This document shows positions 1 to 5,720 of a stretch of DNA of 7,523 nt, one piece after another; positions within the stretch are counted from its first letter, which is position 1; each line of letters begins with the position of its first letter. Under the pieces are notes generated by a model, which was not told where the DNA came from, searched no databases, and worked only from the letters and a program-made list of their open reading frames with translations. A program made the translations under genes and the position numbers. Where the stretch lies: assembly GCA_016839405.1 (NCBI GenBank), contig JAEOUJ010000248.1, positions 1-7,523 of the forward strand. Direction: 5' to 3'. This DNA is from Candidatus Gerdarchaeota archaeon (GTDB lineage Archaea > Asgardarchaeota > Heimdallarchaeia > JABLTI01).

Positions 1-888
1 CATGCAATTGATTTTGGTTTAACTTATGTGGATTTAGTAGCGCCTTTCTTTATTTTTGCTATTGCTTTAACATATAGAATGTCTTTTAATAGATATTTAA
101 AAACTGAAGGAATTTTAAAAACCTACATTCGTTTTCTAAGAAGATATGCTGCATTCCTTGGTTTTGGTTTTTTAGGCAGTCTTTTAATAACTCCCACTGG
201 TATAATTTTTAATTGGGCAGTTTTACAGGCTATTGGTTTAGCTGGGATTTTTACCCTATTCTTTATTCAATTTCCTAGAATTTATCGCTTCATTCTTGGG
301 ATTACTTTTTTGTATATTTATCAGTTTATAATAGGTTTTACTGTAGAAATAGATCAAGTTCTCATATCTATTAGTGATTTAGGATTTAATGATGGACATG
401 GTGGATTTATAGGAGGTTTTGGATATGGAGCTATGATGCTTCTATCTACTGCTATTATTGATGATTTTAGGGAAATAAATAAGCTTGATATTCTTGTCTT
501 TGGTTCTATTTTCACTTTACTTGGAACGTGCCTACATTTTCTTTGGGTTTATACAGGATTCCCTGCTTTTGGAGGTATATCCAAATTAAGAGTATCCAAT
601 TCATTTGTACTATTATCAGTTGGTTTAGCTGCGATATCATTTTGGTTAATATGGTTAATTTATGATTATAGAACATTAACAAAAAGAAAAAGCTATTTTC
701 TACAACCACAAGGTAAAAATGCTTTTCTCTTATATATCATTCAACCAATTTTTATTGGATTCTCAATTTTGTATTTGAAAGATGATGCTCACATAGCTTT
801 AGTTTTTCTTAGTGGCTTGATAAATGTTGCAGCTATATGGGCCATAGGTTATTTTATGGATAAAAAGAAGATTTATGTAATTATTTGA
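1..888 (+). CDS. HGSNAT/DUF5009-like polytopic membrane acyltransferase, 5'-truncated by window edge
   Basis: The reading frame is open from the first base, so the gene begins upstream of the window; the GTG at 28 is internal and not a start. The first visible residues contain HA, then GLT, then DLVAPFF, which matches by eye the signature of the heparan-alpha-glucosaminide N-acetyltransferase (HGSNAT) / DUF5009 family, where a histidine just before GLT..DLVFP is the proposed acetyl-carrying residue; here that His is the very first codon. About 295 residues are seen, with eight or nine hydrophobic helices separated by short basic loops, and a late G-KNAFLLY segment that resembles the conserved GxNxxxxY element near the C-terminus of the family. 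Known family members use acetyl-CoA to acetylate a sugar amine across a membrane. The archaeal or bacterial substrate is unknown; a membrane or cell-surface glycan or glycolipid is my inference. The next gene is convergent. Confidence 0.72.
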   Translation, partial: HAIDFGLTYVDLVAPFFIFAIALTYRMSFNRYLKTEGILKTYIRFLRRYAAFLGFGFLGSLLITPTGIIFNWAVLQAIGLAGIFTLFFIQFPRIYRFILGITFLYIYQFIIGFTVEIDQVLISISDLGFNDGHGGFIGGFGYGAMMLLSTAIIDDFREINKLDILVFGSIFTLLGTCLHFLWVYTGFPAFGGISKLRVSNSFVLLSVGLAAISFWLIWLIYDYRTLTKRKSYFLQPQGKNAFLLYIIQPIFIGFSILYLKDDAHIALVFLSGLINVAAIWAIGYFMDKKKIYVII

Positions 889-916
889 TAATGAGAAGCT
901 GTTTGAATTTAGAACA

Positions 917-953
917 AAAAATGATTTAATATGTTTTATTATAAATCATTTTT
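917..953. terminator. AT-rich hairpin between convergent genes
   Basis: A perfect 12-bp inverted repeat (AAAAATGATTTA at 917-928 and TAAATCATTTTT at 942-953) with a 13-nt loop lies in the 64-bp gap between the convergent acyltransferase and zinc-ribbon genes. Each arm ends in a run of T on the strand that reads out of it, so it could stop transcription from either side. The right arm touches the stop codon of the minus-strand gene. The stem has only one G-C pair per arm, so it is weak as a hairpin; the T-runs may be the functional part in an archaeon. Confidence 0.5.
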
Positions 954-1711
954 CAATGTACACTGGCAGTAGTAGCTGCTGCAGCTTGATCTTGTGTTAT
1001 CATTATTGATAGAATTAATCCATAGCTTAACACTAGTAATGGATTGATATTTGATCGAATAATTATTTTCATACTACCTGACCAGAATTTTCTATCTAGA
1101 GAGACTACTTCTCTACCTTCCTTATCTATTATATCATATTCTGGTCTAAAGACCCTAAATTCTTTTGAAAAACCAACTATATTATTATATTCATCAATTA
1201 ATTCAAAAGATCGACCAAAAAATCTTGCATTAATTACTATTGAGCCTATATGTATAGATTGATGATCTTTTATATCATAGCTATATTTACCAAATTTAAT
1301 TCTTCTACGTTCAATCGTAGCAACAATATTTTCTTCCAAATCATGAACTGTGTATGTTCCTTTAAAGTTAAAAGCTCTTCCTTTGAATTCACCAAGCTTT
1401 TGCCCATGTTTATTATAGAAATAATGTCTTTCCCTGAAACTAAATATTGGTTTTAATACATATTCCCTATGGCGAAATATAGGTAAATTCCTTTTCCACC
1501 CTTTTGGAAATTCTGGTGGTATCTCAGGTGGTGGCGATTCATCTATATCAGGTAACAATAAGTAATCATCTTGTTCAAAATTATCAATTGGTGGTTGATT
1601 TGTTGTTTGAAATGATTGACAAAAAGTACAATAAAAATCATTAAAATCATTTAGATAATCAACTGTTTCTCCACAAAATTTGCAGTAATGTATGCTTTTA
1701 GCTTTAGCCAA
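953..1711 (-). CDS. Zinc-ribbon plus LURP-one/scramblase-like domain protein with C-terminal membrane helix
   Basis: The 252-residue protein has three parts. Residues 10-31 form a zinc-ribbon knuckle pair, C10-x2-C13 and C28-x2-C31. Residues 40-72 are an acidic, proline-rich linker (PPPEIPPEFP). Residues 78-220 are a string of short beta strands with basic turns (F-NKHGQKLGEFKG, TVHDLEENIVATIERR, FELIDEYNNIVG, YDIIDKEGREVVSLDRKF), the pattern of the LURP-one-related / phospholipid-scramblase-like barrel. Residues 223-238 are a hydrophobic helix, as in scramblases, followed by an Ala-rich tail. The start is a TTG; it is supported by a GGTGAG Shine-Dalgarno match 5 nt upstream, and no ATG lies in frame nearby. 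The fold assignment is by eye. Function is unknown: membrane-tethered binding or lipid-related roles are inference. It lies 92 bp downstream of the GNAT gene on the same strand but beyond that gene's terminator. Confidence 0.68.
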   Translation of the reverse strand: MAKAKSIHYCKFCGETVDYLNDFNDFYCTFCQSFQTTNQPPIDNFEQDDYLLLPDIDESPPPEIPPEFPKGWKRNLPIFRHREYVLKPIFSFRERHYFYNKHGQKLGEFKGRAFNFKGTYTVHDLEENIVATIERRRIKFGKYSYDIKDHQSIHIGSIVINARFFGRSFELIDEYNNIVGFSKEFRVFRPEYDIIDKEGREVVSLDRKFWSGSMKIIIRSNINPLLVLSYGLILSIMITQDQAAAATTASVH

Positions 1712-1716
1712 AAATT

Positions 1717-1722
1717 CTCACC
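1717..1722 (-). promoter_or_regulatory. Shine-Dalgarno GGTGAG supporting a TTG start
   Basis: On the minus strand GGTGAG lies 5 nt before TTG at 1711. It matches the GGTGA part of the sequence complementary to the 16S rRNA 3' end. This decides the TTG start of the zinc-ribbon gene; the ATG at 1728-1726 is out of frame. Confidence 0.55.
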
Positions 1723-1778
1723 AAACATGTGATATTTGTATTATCTCTCTTAAAAACAGTTGTAAATTTAATTTCTTG

Positions 1779-1814
1779 AAAAAGAAAAAATTAAGAGATC
1801 AAATTAGATCTCTT
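1779..1814 (-). terminator. Stem-loop and T-tract ending the GNAT gene
   Basis: Arms AAGAGATC (1793-1800) and GATCTCTT (1807-1814) form a perfect 8-bp stem with a 6-nt loop. Read on the minus strand the stem is followed after two bases by T6-C-T5 (1790 down to 1779). The stop codon of the GNAT gene (1804-1806) sits inside the loop. This has the layout of an intrinsic terminator; in an archaeon the T-tract alone could suffice. It separates the GNAT gene from the zinc-ribbon gene downstream. Confidence 0.62.
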
Positions 1815-2688
1815 TTTCATAAATGAATGCTTCGCCTTTAATTTCAAAACCTTTGTCTTTGTAAAAATCAATTTGGTCTATAATTTGACCACCAAAAAAC
1901 ATTTGGAGTTTTTCTGTCCCTTTACCCTTAGCAAATTCTATAGCTTTAGATAAATATGCTTCGAAGTTTTTATTATCAGGAAATAGTGGTCGAATTGTAG
2001 CTGTTTTTGGATCTTCATTAGGAACAAATACAAGTCCTCGTGCAACAATTTTATCTTTCTCTCGTTGAATTGGTTGATAATAAGTACCTCCGCCTTCACC
2101 AGAAATAATTCCTTCATAATTAGTCGTTGCTTGTTCATCAGTCATATTAAAATTATCTTTGTAAAATTGAATTAATTGTTCTTTGTCTCTTTCAGGTTCA
2201 AAATCCTCAAATATCTTTTGTTCCTTTGGTTTAGCTTTTTTAATATCCATTTCTGTTTTTACAAAAAGTGTACGAGCTTTTTTATACTCTAGCATTTCAG
2301 CAAGTTTGATTGTATTTCCCCATTCTGCATTTGCACGTGCCTCTAAAATTTGTACACCTTTCTCTTTGAGAACTTCTACTGCTCTGTTATAAAGTAGTTT
2401 GCCTACTTCTTCATTGTTATCATATGCAAGTGGGAAATCATGTTGTGCTCGTTTAATCCCATCTTCTGCTTCTGGAAGTACTCTTGATACAATAAATCCA
2501 ACTAATTTTCCATCTTTGAAAGCATATAATCTTGTCTCAGGATCAAAGTCTTCTCTGGAATAAGCTACTTTTAATCTATCTGCTGGTGTTTGACCGAAAT
2601 CAATCCAATCTTTTGTCATCTCTGTACCAAGTTTTGCTTGTTCTTCTTCAATGCCTTTTTCATAAATTTTTATTTCATATTCTGACAT
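1804..2688 (-). CDS. Tandem GNAT-domain N-acetyltransferase-like protein
   Basis: The protein has 294 residues, about twice a single GNAT domain. The N-terminal half (about 1-148) shows the GNAT order: a helical start, strands LYAFKDGKLVGFIVSR (54-69), the helix EVGKLLYNRAVEVLKEKG (94-111), a strand ILEARAN, and a helix plus strand NTIKLAEMLEYKKARTLFVKTEM. The C-terminal half (about 160-294) repeats it in weaker form: KIVARGLVFV, then an AYLSKAIEFAKGKG helix, then IDFYKDKGFEIKGEAFIYEKE, a typical GNAT ending. The classical acetyl-CoA loop Q/R-x-x-G-x-G/A is not clear in either half; around residues 90-99 it reads as DNNEEVGKLL. Other tandem GNAT proteins often have one active and one degenerate half. 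The substrate is unknown. ATG start; no strong Shine-Dalgarno match is visible, so leaderless translation is possible. The adjacent hsp20 gene is divergent. Confidence 0.7.
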   Translation of the reverse strand: MSEYEIKIYEKGIEEEQAKLGTEMTKDWIDFGQTPADRLKVAYSREDFDPETRLYAFKDGKLVGFIVSRVLPEAEDGIKRAQHDFPLAYDNNEEVGKLLYNRAVEVLKEKGVQILEARANAEWGNTIKLAEMLEYKKARTLFVKTEMDIKKAKPKEQKIFEDFEPERDKEQLIQFYKDNFNMTDEQATTNYEGIISGEGGGTYYQPIQREKDKIVARGLVFVPNEDPKTATIRPLFPDNKNFEAYLSKAIEFAKGKGTEKLQMFFGGQIIDQIDFYKDKGFEIKGEAFIYEKEI

Positions 2689-2710
2689 AAGTACTTTTTC
2701 TGATTTTTAC

Positions 2711-2718
2711 GTTATAAG
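2711..2718 (-). promoter_or_regulatory. Possible TATA box for a leaderless GNAT transcript
   Basis: CTTATAAC on the minus strand, preceded by a purine-rich AAGAAAA that could act as a BRE, is centred about 26 nt before the GNAT ATG. That is the usual archaeal TATA-to-start-site distance, which would make the mRNA leaderless and fits the lack of a Shine-Dalgarno match. An alternative TTTAAAAACT lies at 2750-2741. AT-rich background makes this a weak call. Confidence 0.3.
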
Positions 2719-2800
2719 TTTTCTTACTGCATTTAGAAAAAGTTTTTAAATCATTGAGAATTCTTTTTCATATTCTTCTTTAATTAATGAAATTAATATG

Positions 2801-2926
2801 TATTAAACAATTAAATGATATTAAACATCATATATCTTTATGAATTATATTTTTTAAACAAATTTCACTTTATTTCCTTAAATTCTAATTCATTATAATT
2901 TTAAAAGTTCAATTACATGTTTAATT
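2801..2926. repeat. Repeated ATTAAACA motifs in the hsp20 upstream region
   Basis: TATTAAACA occurs at 2801-2809 and again at 2819-2827, 18 bp apart, and the inverse TGTTTAAT occurs at 2919-2926. A related TTTTTAAACA lies at 2851-2860. The whole 2689-2972 divergent gap holds no credible gene on either strand. The motifs could be regulator binding sites or a by-product of base composition. Confidence 0.3.
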
Positions 2927-2930
2927 AGCA

Positions 2931-2958
2931 AATTAATCATTTAAGTGTTTGATTAATT
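2931..2958. promoter_or_regulatory. Operator-like inverted repeat upstream of hsp20
   Basis: AATTAATCA (2931-2939) and TGATTAATT (2950-2958) form a perfect 9-bp inverted repeat with a 10-bp spacer, ending 2 bp before the hsp20 ribosome-binding site. Half-site centres are 19 bp apart, about two DNA turns, which suits a dimeric winged-helix regulator. A TATA-like stretch (TATAATTTTAAAAG, 2894-2907) lies upstream, so a bound protein would block transcription or early elongation. Archaeal heat-shock genes can be repressed this way (Phr in Pyrococcus), but the motif here is not the Phr site. Function is inferred. Confidence 0.35.
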
Positions 2959-2960
2959 CA

Positions 2961-2966
2961 TGAGGA
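2961..2966 (+). promoter_or_regulatory. Ribosome-binding site of hsp20
   Basis: TGAGGA lies 6 nt before ATG 2973 and is followed by an A-run. It is a clear Shine-Dalgarno match and confirms that start. Confidence 0.6.
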
Positions 2967-2972
2967 AAAAAA

Positions 2973-3302
2973 ATGACTGATAAAAAGAAAAAATTAATCT
3001 GGGTTCATCCCTGTGTCGATTGCGGTTGTGACTGCAAAGATGTAGAAGACGACCATTATCATATTAGCATAGAATTACCTGGTGTAAAAAAGAAGGATAT
3101 TGACCTTAAAGTGATTAAATCTGGCTTGCGTTTACGTGCTAAGAAAAGCGATGATGTAGAATACGTTAGTGAATTAAAATTTCTCTGTGATGCTAATCCA
3201 AACAAAGTAAAAGCAAAGTATGAAGATGGGCTCTTAACAGTCGATGTTCCTTTTGATTGCCCTGATCCATTTAAGGGTATTAATACAGTAAAAATTGATT
3301 AA
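2973..3302 (+). CDS. Small heat shock protein, Hsp20/alpha-crystallin family, Cys-rich N-terminus
   Basis: This ATP-independent holdase binds unfolding proteins in the cytoplasm. The 109-residue protein is nearly all alpha-crystallin domain: HYHISIELPGVKKKDIDLKV (29-47), a basic LRLRAKK strand (52-58), then KAKYEDGLLTVDVP (80-93), the family's A-x-x-x-x-G-x-L hallmark in the form AKYEDGLL. A V106-K107-I108 triad at the extreme C-terminus can act as the [IV]-x-[IV] motif that docks neighbouring dimers. The N-terminal arm is only about 22 residues, shorter than usual, and holds C14, C17, C19 and C21 in a C-x2-C-x-C-x-C array; further Cys are C72 and C96. Normal sHSPs have few or no cysteines, so metal binding or redox control is possible. 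The start is fixed by the TGAGGA site. The gene stands alone, with its own promoter region and terminator. Confidence 0.9.
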   Translation: MTDKKKKLIWVHPCVDCGCDCKDVEDDHYHISIELPGVKKKDIDLKVIKSGLRLRAKKSDDVEYVSELKFLCDANPNKVKAKYEDGLLTVDVPFDCPDPFKGINTVKID

Positions 3303-3321
3303 ACTATTTTGTTCACTTTCA

Positions 3322-3344
3322 TTTTTTCTTTTTTTTCTTTTTTT
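3322..3344 (+). terminator. Poly-T terminator of hsp20
   Basis: Twenty bases past the hsp20 stop lies T6-C-T8-C-T7, uninterrupted by purines and without a stem in front. This is the classic archaeal transcription terminator form. The rest of the spacer up to 3479 holds no gene; TTTAAATAAT at 3391-3400 is a possible TATA box for the downstream Fe-S gene. Confidence 0.7.
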
Positions 3345-3479
3345 AATTACTTGATAAGAATCCTACTAATTTCATTTATTATGCTAAATCTTTAAATAAT
3401 AATTCTTACTAGATTGTTACAAAATTACCATCTATTGGAATTTCATTTCAAATAACAACTATAATTGCTGTGTGTAACT

Positions 3480-4349
3480 ATGTGTGACCATTGTTTAAAA
3501 CATGGCACCGCTGGTAAGTGGTATCTAAATGCCAAAAATTATTCTAATGAAATTGCTGAAGAATATAATCTTCGAGAATTTTTGTTAGAACAATATATGA
3601 ATTTTGAGCAAATTGCTGTCCGTAAAATAGCTGGTTTTAATGGTGTTGGTTTAGGTTATAAAATTCAGATGCCTATTATTGGTCGAATTATAAAGCATTT
3701 TGCAGAAAAGATGTTGCATAGTACAAAACCACCAACTAATCCATTTAAAGCAGAAGGGCACATAGGCCAAGTCGTTCCACTTGATGATGCAATAGCAATC
3801 CTTGAGCATTGTGCTTGTGAACCAATTATCCAAAAATATTGTATGTGTCGCTATATGTCGCGAGGAGATAAAGATGCTTGTTGTATCAATTTTGGTGTTA
3901 TGTCAGAAATTATAGAAAAATTACCTCGTTTTATACCTGTTAAAGAAAAATTTCAATTAACTCGAGAAGAAGCTATTGAGCGATTTAAAGAGCACAATAA
4001 GAAAGGTTATATTGGTACAATTTGGTATGGACCTTATCCTTACATAAATAATCTCTGTTCTTGCGCTAATCCAGAGTGTGCTGGCATTAGACCAAGATTA
4101 GATTTTGGTATTACTTCAATTTACAAAGCTGAATATGTAGTTGATGTAACATCGGATCTCTGTACTGGTTGCAAATCATGTATTTCTAAGTGCCAATTTG
4201 GCGCAATACGTTTTGATCCATTTACTAGAAGCGTAAATATAAACCAAGATAAATGCTTTGGTTGTGGTGTTTGTTTGCATGCTTGTAAATATGATGCACT
4301 TAGAATCTACTCACGAAATGAATTTCCAAATTTAATTGGTAAATATTGA
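3480..4349 (+). CDS. Cysteine-rich Fe-S protein with C-terminal 2[4Fe-4S] ferredoxin domain
   Basis: A 289-residue protein whose C-terminal 70 residues are a two-cluster ferredoxin: C228-x2-C231-x2-C234-x3-C238 and C259-x2-C262-x2-C265-x3-C269. The usual Pro after the fourth Cys is Gln or Lys here. Upstream are further cysteines: C2-x2-C5 at the N-terminus, C111-x-C113-x7-C121-x-C123-x10-CC (134-135), and C193-x-C195-x4-C200, enough for one or more extra clusters. The opening MCDHCLKHG..KWYL.AKNYS resembles a group of uncharacterised redox proteins of anaerobes. I start at ATG 3480; the in-frame TTG at 3465 would add five residues, but the MCxxC opening argues for the ATG. No clear Shine-Dalgarno match precedes either. 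The role is probably electron transfer, with the partner unknown. It lies 3 bp from the next ferredoxin gene, so the two proteins likely work together. Confidence 0.8.
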   Translation: MCDHCLKHGTAGKWYLNAKNYSNEIAEEYNLREFLLEQYMNFEQIAVRKIAGFNGVGLGYKIQMPIIGRIIKHFAEKMLHSTKPPTNPFKAEGHIGQVVPLDDAIAILEHCACEPIIQKYCMCRYMSRGDKDACCINFGVMSEIIEKLPRFIPVKEKFQLTREEAIERFKEHNKKGYIGTIWYGPYPYINNLCSCANPECAGIRPRLDFGITSIYKAEYVVDVTSDLCTGCKSCISKCQFGAIRFDPFTRSVNINQDKCFGCGVCLHACKYDALRIYSRNEFPNLIGKY

Positions 4350-4352
4350 TTT

Positions 4353-4625
4353 ATGGAAGCGATTTCAATGGGTAAGAAAACTAAAATTACCATTGATTAT
4401 TCAATTTGTGGTGATGGAAATAAGATAGATCCTAGAGAATGCAGCAAATGTTTGCGTATTTGTGAACCAGCTTTATTTCTTTTACACGAAACATTAGGTG
4501 TAAAAGAAGAAAATCCATTTGATCCTCAAATTTGGAGAATTACACCATTGTATCCTTCCTTATGTACTAGATGCATGAAATGTGTTGAAGTTTGTCCTGA
4601 ACAAGCTATTACTGTTAAATGGTAA
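4353..4625 (+). CDS. Small 2[4Fe-4S] ferredoxin
   Basis: The protein has 90 residues with exactly eight cysteines, enough for two [4Fe-4S] clusters. The C-terminal group is canonical, C71-x2-C74-x2-C77-x3-C81-P. The first is C19-x10-C30-x2-C33-x3-C37, with the first spacing enlarged by an insertion (GDGNKIDPRE). About 33 residues separate the groups (37 to 71), longer than in clostridial ferredoxins, and include a conserved-looking FDP-IWRITPLYPSLC stretch. It would carry low-potential electrons in the cytoplasm. The start is ambiguous: ATG 4353 is 3 bp after the previous stop and suits translational coupling, while ATG 4368 has a weak GGAAG 8 nt upstream and begins MGKKTKITIDY. The TAA stop is overlapped by an ATG of the downstream frame at 4619, which I do not take as the next start. 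Confidence 0.85.
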   Translation: MEAISMGKKTKITIDYSICGDGNKIDPRECSKCLRICEPALFLLHETLGVKEENPFDPQIWRITPLYPSLCTRCMKCVEVCPEQAITVKW

Positions 4626-4635
4626 ATCTGTATTT

Positions 4636-4640
4636 GGAGG
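4636..4640 (+). promoter_or_regulatory. GGAGG Shine-Dalgarno deciding a TTG start
   Basis: A full GGAGG followed by an 8-nt A/T spacer precedes TTG at 4649. It lies inside the longer frame that begins at ATG 4619, so it argues for initiation at the TTG. Confidence 0.65.
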
Positions 4641-4648
4641 AAAAAAAA

Positions 4649-5665
4649 TTGACTCAGAAAAATGATTTTCATCGATGTTTGGTCATTGGTGGATCTGGTA
4701 TGCTTGGTTTTGAGATTGTAAACCAACTTCAAAAAGAGGGAAAATTTGTTCGAGTAATGGATATACAACCCTTGCCAGAAGAAAATAGTGCTGAATTTAT
4801 TTTAGGCGATATTTGTAATAAAGAAATTGTTAGAGAAGCTTGTAAGGATATTGATATTGTTTTTCAAACAGCTGCGGCAATATGGGATCCAAAATTACCT
4901 AAAAAAATCTATGATGATGTCAATATTACTGGCAATAAAAATGTTCTAGAAATTTGTAGGGAATTAGGAATTAATAAATTGGTTTATACAAGTACCTTAG
5001 ATGTTGTTGTTGATGGGAAAAAACCAATTGTTTATGGTGACGAAACTTTACCATATCCAAAAAAAATGCCTAAAGATCATTATTCCCGTACAAAAATAAT
5101 TGCTGAACAAATGGTTATCGAAGCTAATTCGCCTGAATTATATACCTGTTCTTTACGACCTGTAGGAATGTATGGTCCTCGAGATAGGTATCATATTGCT
5201 AATATCATTAAAGTAGCAAAAAGCAAGAATAATATAAAATTAGGTGATGGCTCTGCTTGTTTTAGTCATGTTTATTCTGAAAATGCTGCTCATGCTCATA
5301 TTCTGGCTGCCAAACATCTTCATGAAGATTCAATTGTGCCAGGTCAAAGCTATTTCATTTGTGATCATCAACCTGCAGAAAATCTCTTTGCTTTTATGGA
5401 ACCATTTCTAGAAGGATTGGGATTACCACTTCCAAAACGTTCAATTCCCTATCGTCCTGCTCTTATCCTTTCAAGAATTGCTAAATTATTTAATCCAAAA
5501 TCAAATTTCAATCCATTCTCAGTTGTTCAGACATGTATTGATCATACTTTTGTTCATGATAAAGCAACAAAAGATTTTGGTTATGAACCAATTGTAACAA
5601 AAGAAGATGCGTTTCAACGCACTTTAGCTTGGTTTAAAGAGCAAGAAAATAGCTCCAAAAGCTGA
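4649..5665 (+). CDS. 3-beta-hydroxysteroid dehydrogenase/NAD-dependent epimerase-like SDR protein
   Basis: This 338-residue extended short-chain dehydrogenase has an N-terminal Rossmann fold with GGSGMLG (14-20) binding NAD(P) and an acidic D38 at the end of strand 2, which favours NAD over NADP. The catalytic residues are visible as S115 within TST (114-116) and Y145-x3-K149 in YSRTK. LRPVGMYGPRD follows, typical of the 3-beta-HSD/NSDHL branch and of nucleotide-sugar epimerases. The sequence around VVVDGKKPIVYGDE and YPKKMPKDHYSRTK looks closest to the 3-beta-HSD branch, which oxidises 3-hydroxyl groups of sterol-like substrates; actual substrate unknown. I use TTG 4649 because of the GGAGG ahead of it; ATG 4619 would add ten residues and overlap the ferredoxin stop. 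Only 23 bp separate it from the ferredoxin gene, so it belongs to the same operon, and the ferredoxins may supply or take electrons in the same pathway. Confidence 0.82.
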   Translation: MTQKNDFHRCLVIGGSGMLGFEIVNQLQKEGKFVRVMDIQPLPEENSAEFILGDICNKEIVREACKDIDIVFQTAAAIWDPKLPKKIYDDVNITGNKNVLEICRELGINKLVYTSTLDVVVDGKKPIVYGDETLPYPKKMPKDHYSRTKIIAEQMVIEANSPELYTCSLRPVGMYGPRDRYHIANIIKVAKSKNNIKLGDGSACFSHVYSENAAHAHILAAKHLHEDSIVPGQSYFICDHQPAENLFAFMEPFLEGLGLPLPKRSIPYRPALILSRIAKLFNPKSNFNPFSVVQTCIDHTFVHDKATKDFGYEPIVTKEDAFQRTLAWFKEQENSSKS

Positions 5666-5711
5666 TTTGATGAGAAAAATTGTTAATTGGTATTGACAAT
5701 AATTATCATGA

Positions 5712-5716
5712 GTGAT
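5712..5716 (+). promoter_or_regulatory. GTGAT Shine-Dalgarno match for the PlsY-like gene
   Basis: GTGAT, 4 nt before ATG 5721, matches the distal part of the anti-Shine-Dalgarno complement (GGAGGTGAT). The same bases contain an in-frame GTG at 5712, which is why I read the element as a ribosome site and not as the start codon. Confidence 0.4.
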
Positions 5717-5720
5717 AAAA

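Noticed and set aside
512..709. Minus-strand open frame opposite the membrane acyltransferase
   Set aside because: Low-complexity composition, no ribosome site or motif, and fully inside a well-supported gene.
1044..1456. Two plus-strand open frames opposite the zinc-ribbon gene
   Set aside because: Both lie antisense to a gene with clear Cys motifs and a Shine-Dalgarno match; their products show no recognisable fold.
2894..2899. Perfect bacterial -10 box TATAAT upstream of hsp20
   Set aside because: No -35-like hexamer at the right distance; such a match is expected by chance in this AT-rich gap and also reads as part of an archaeal TATA region.
3465..3479. Upstream TTG start for the Fe-S protein
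   Set aside because: No ribosome site, and ATG 3480 yields the MCxxC opening expected for this kind of protein.
5690..5710. TTGACA-like element followed by AT-rich bases just before the PlsY-like gene
   Set aside because: It is too close to the start to act as a -35 with a proper -10 and leader; likely coincidence.
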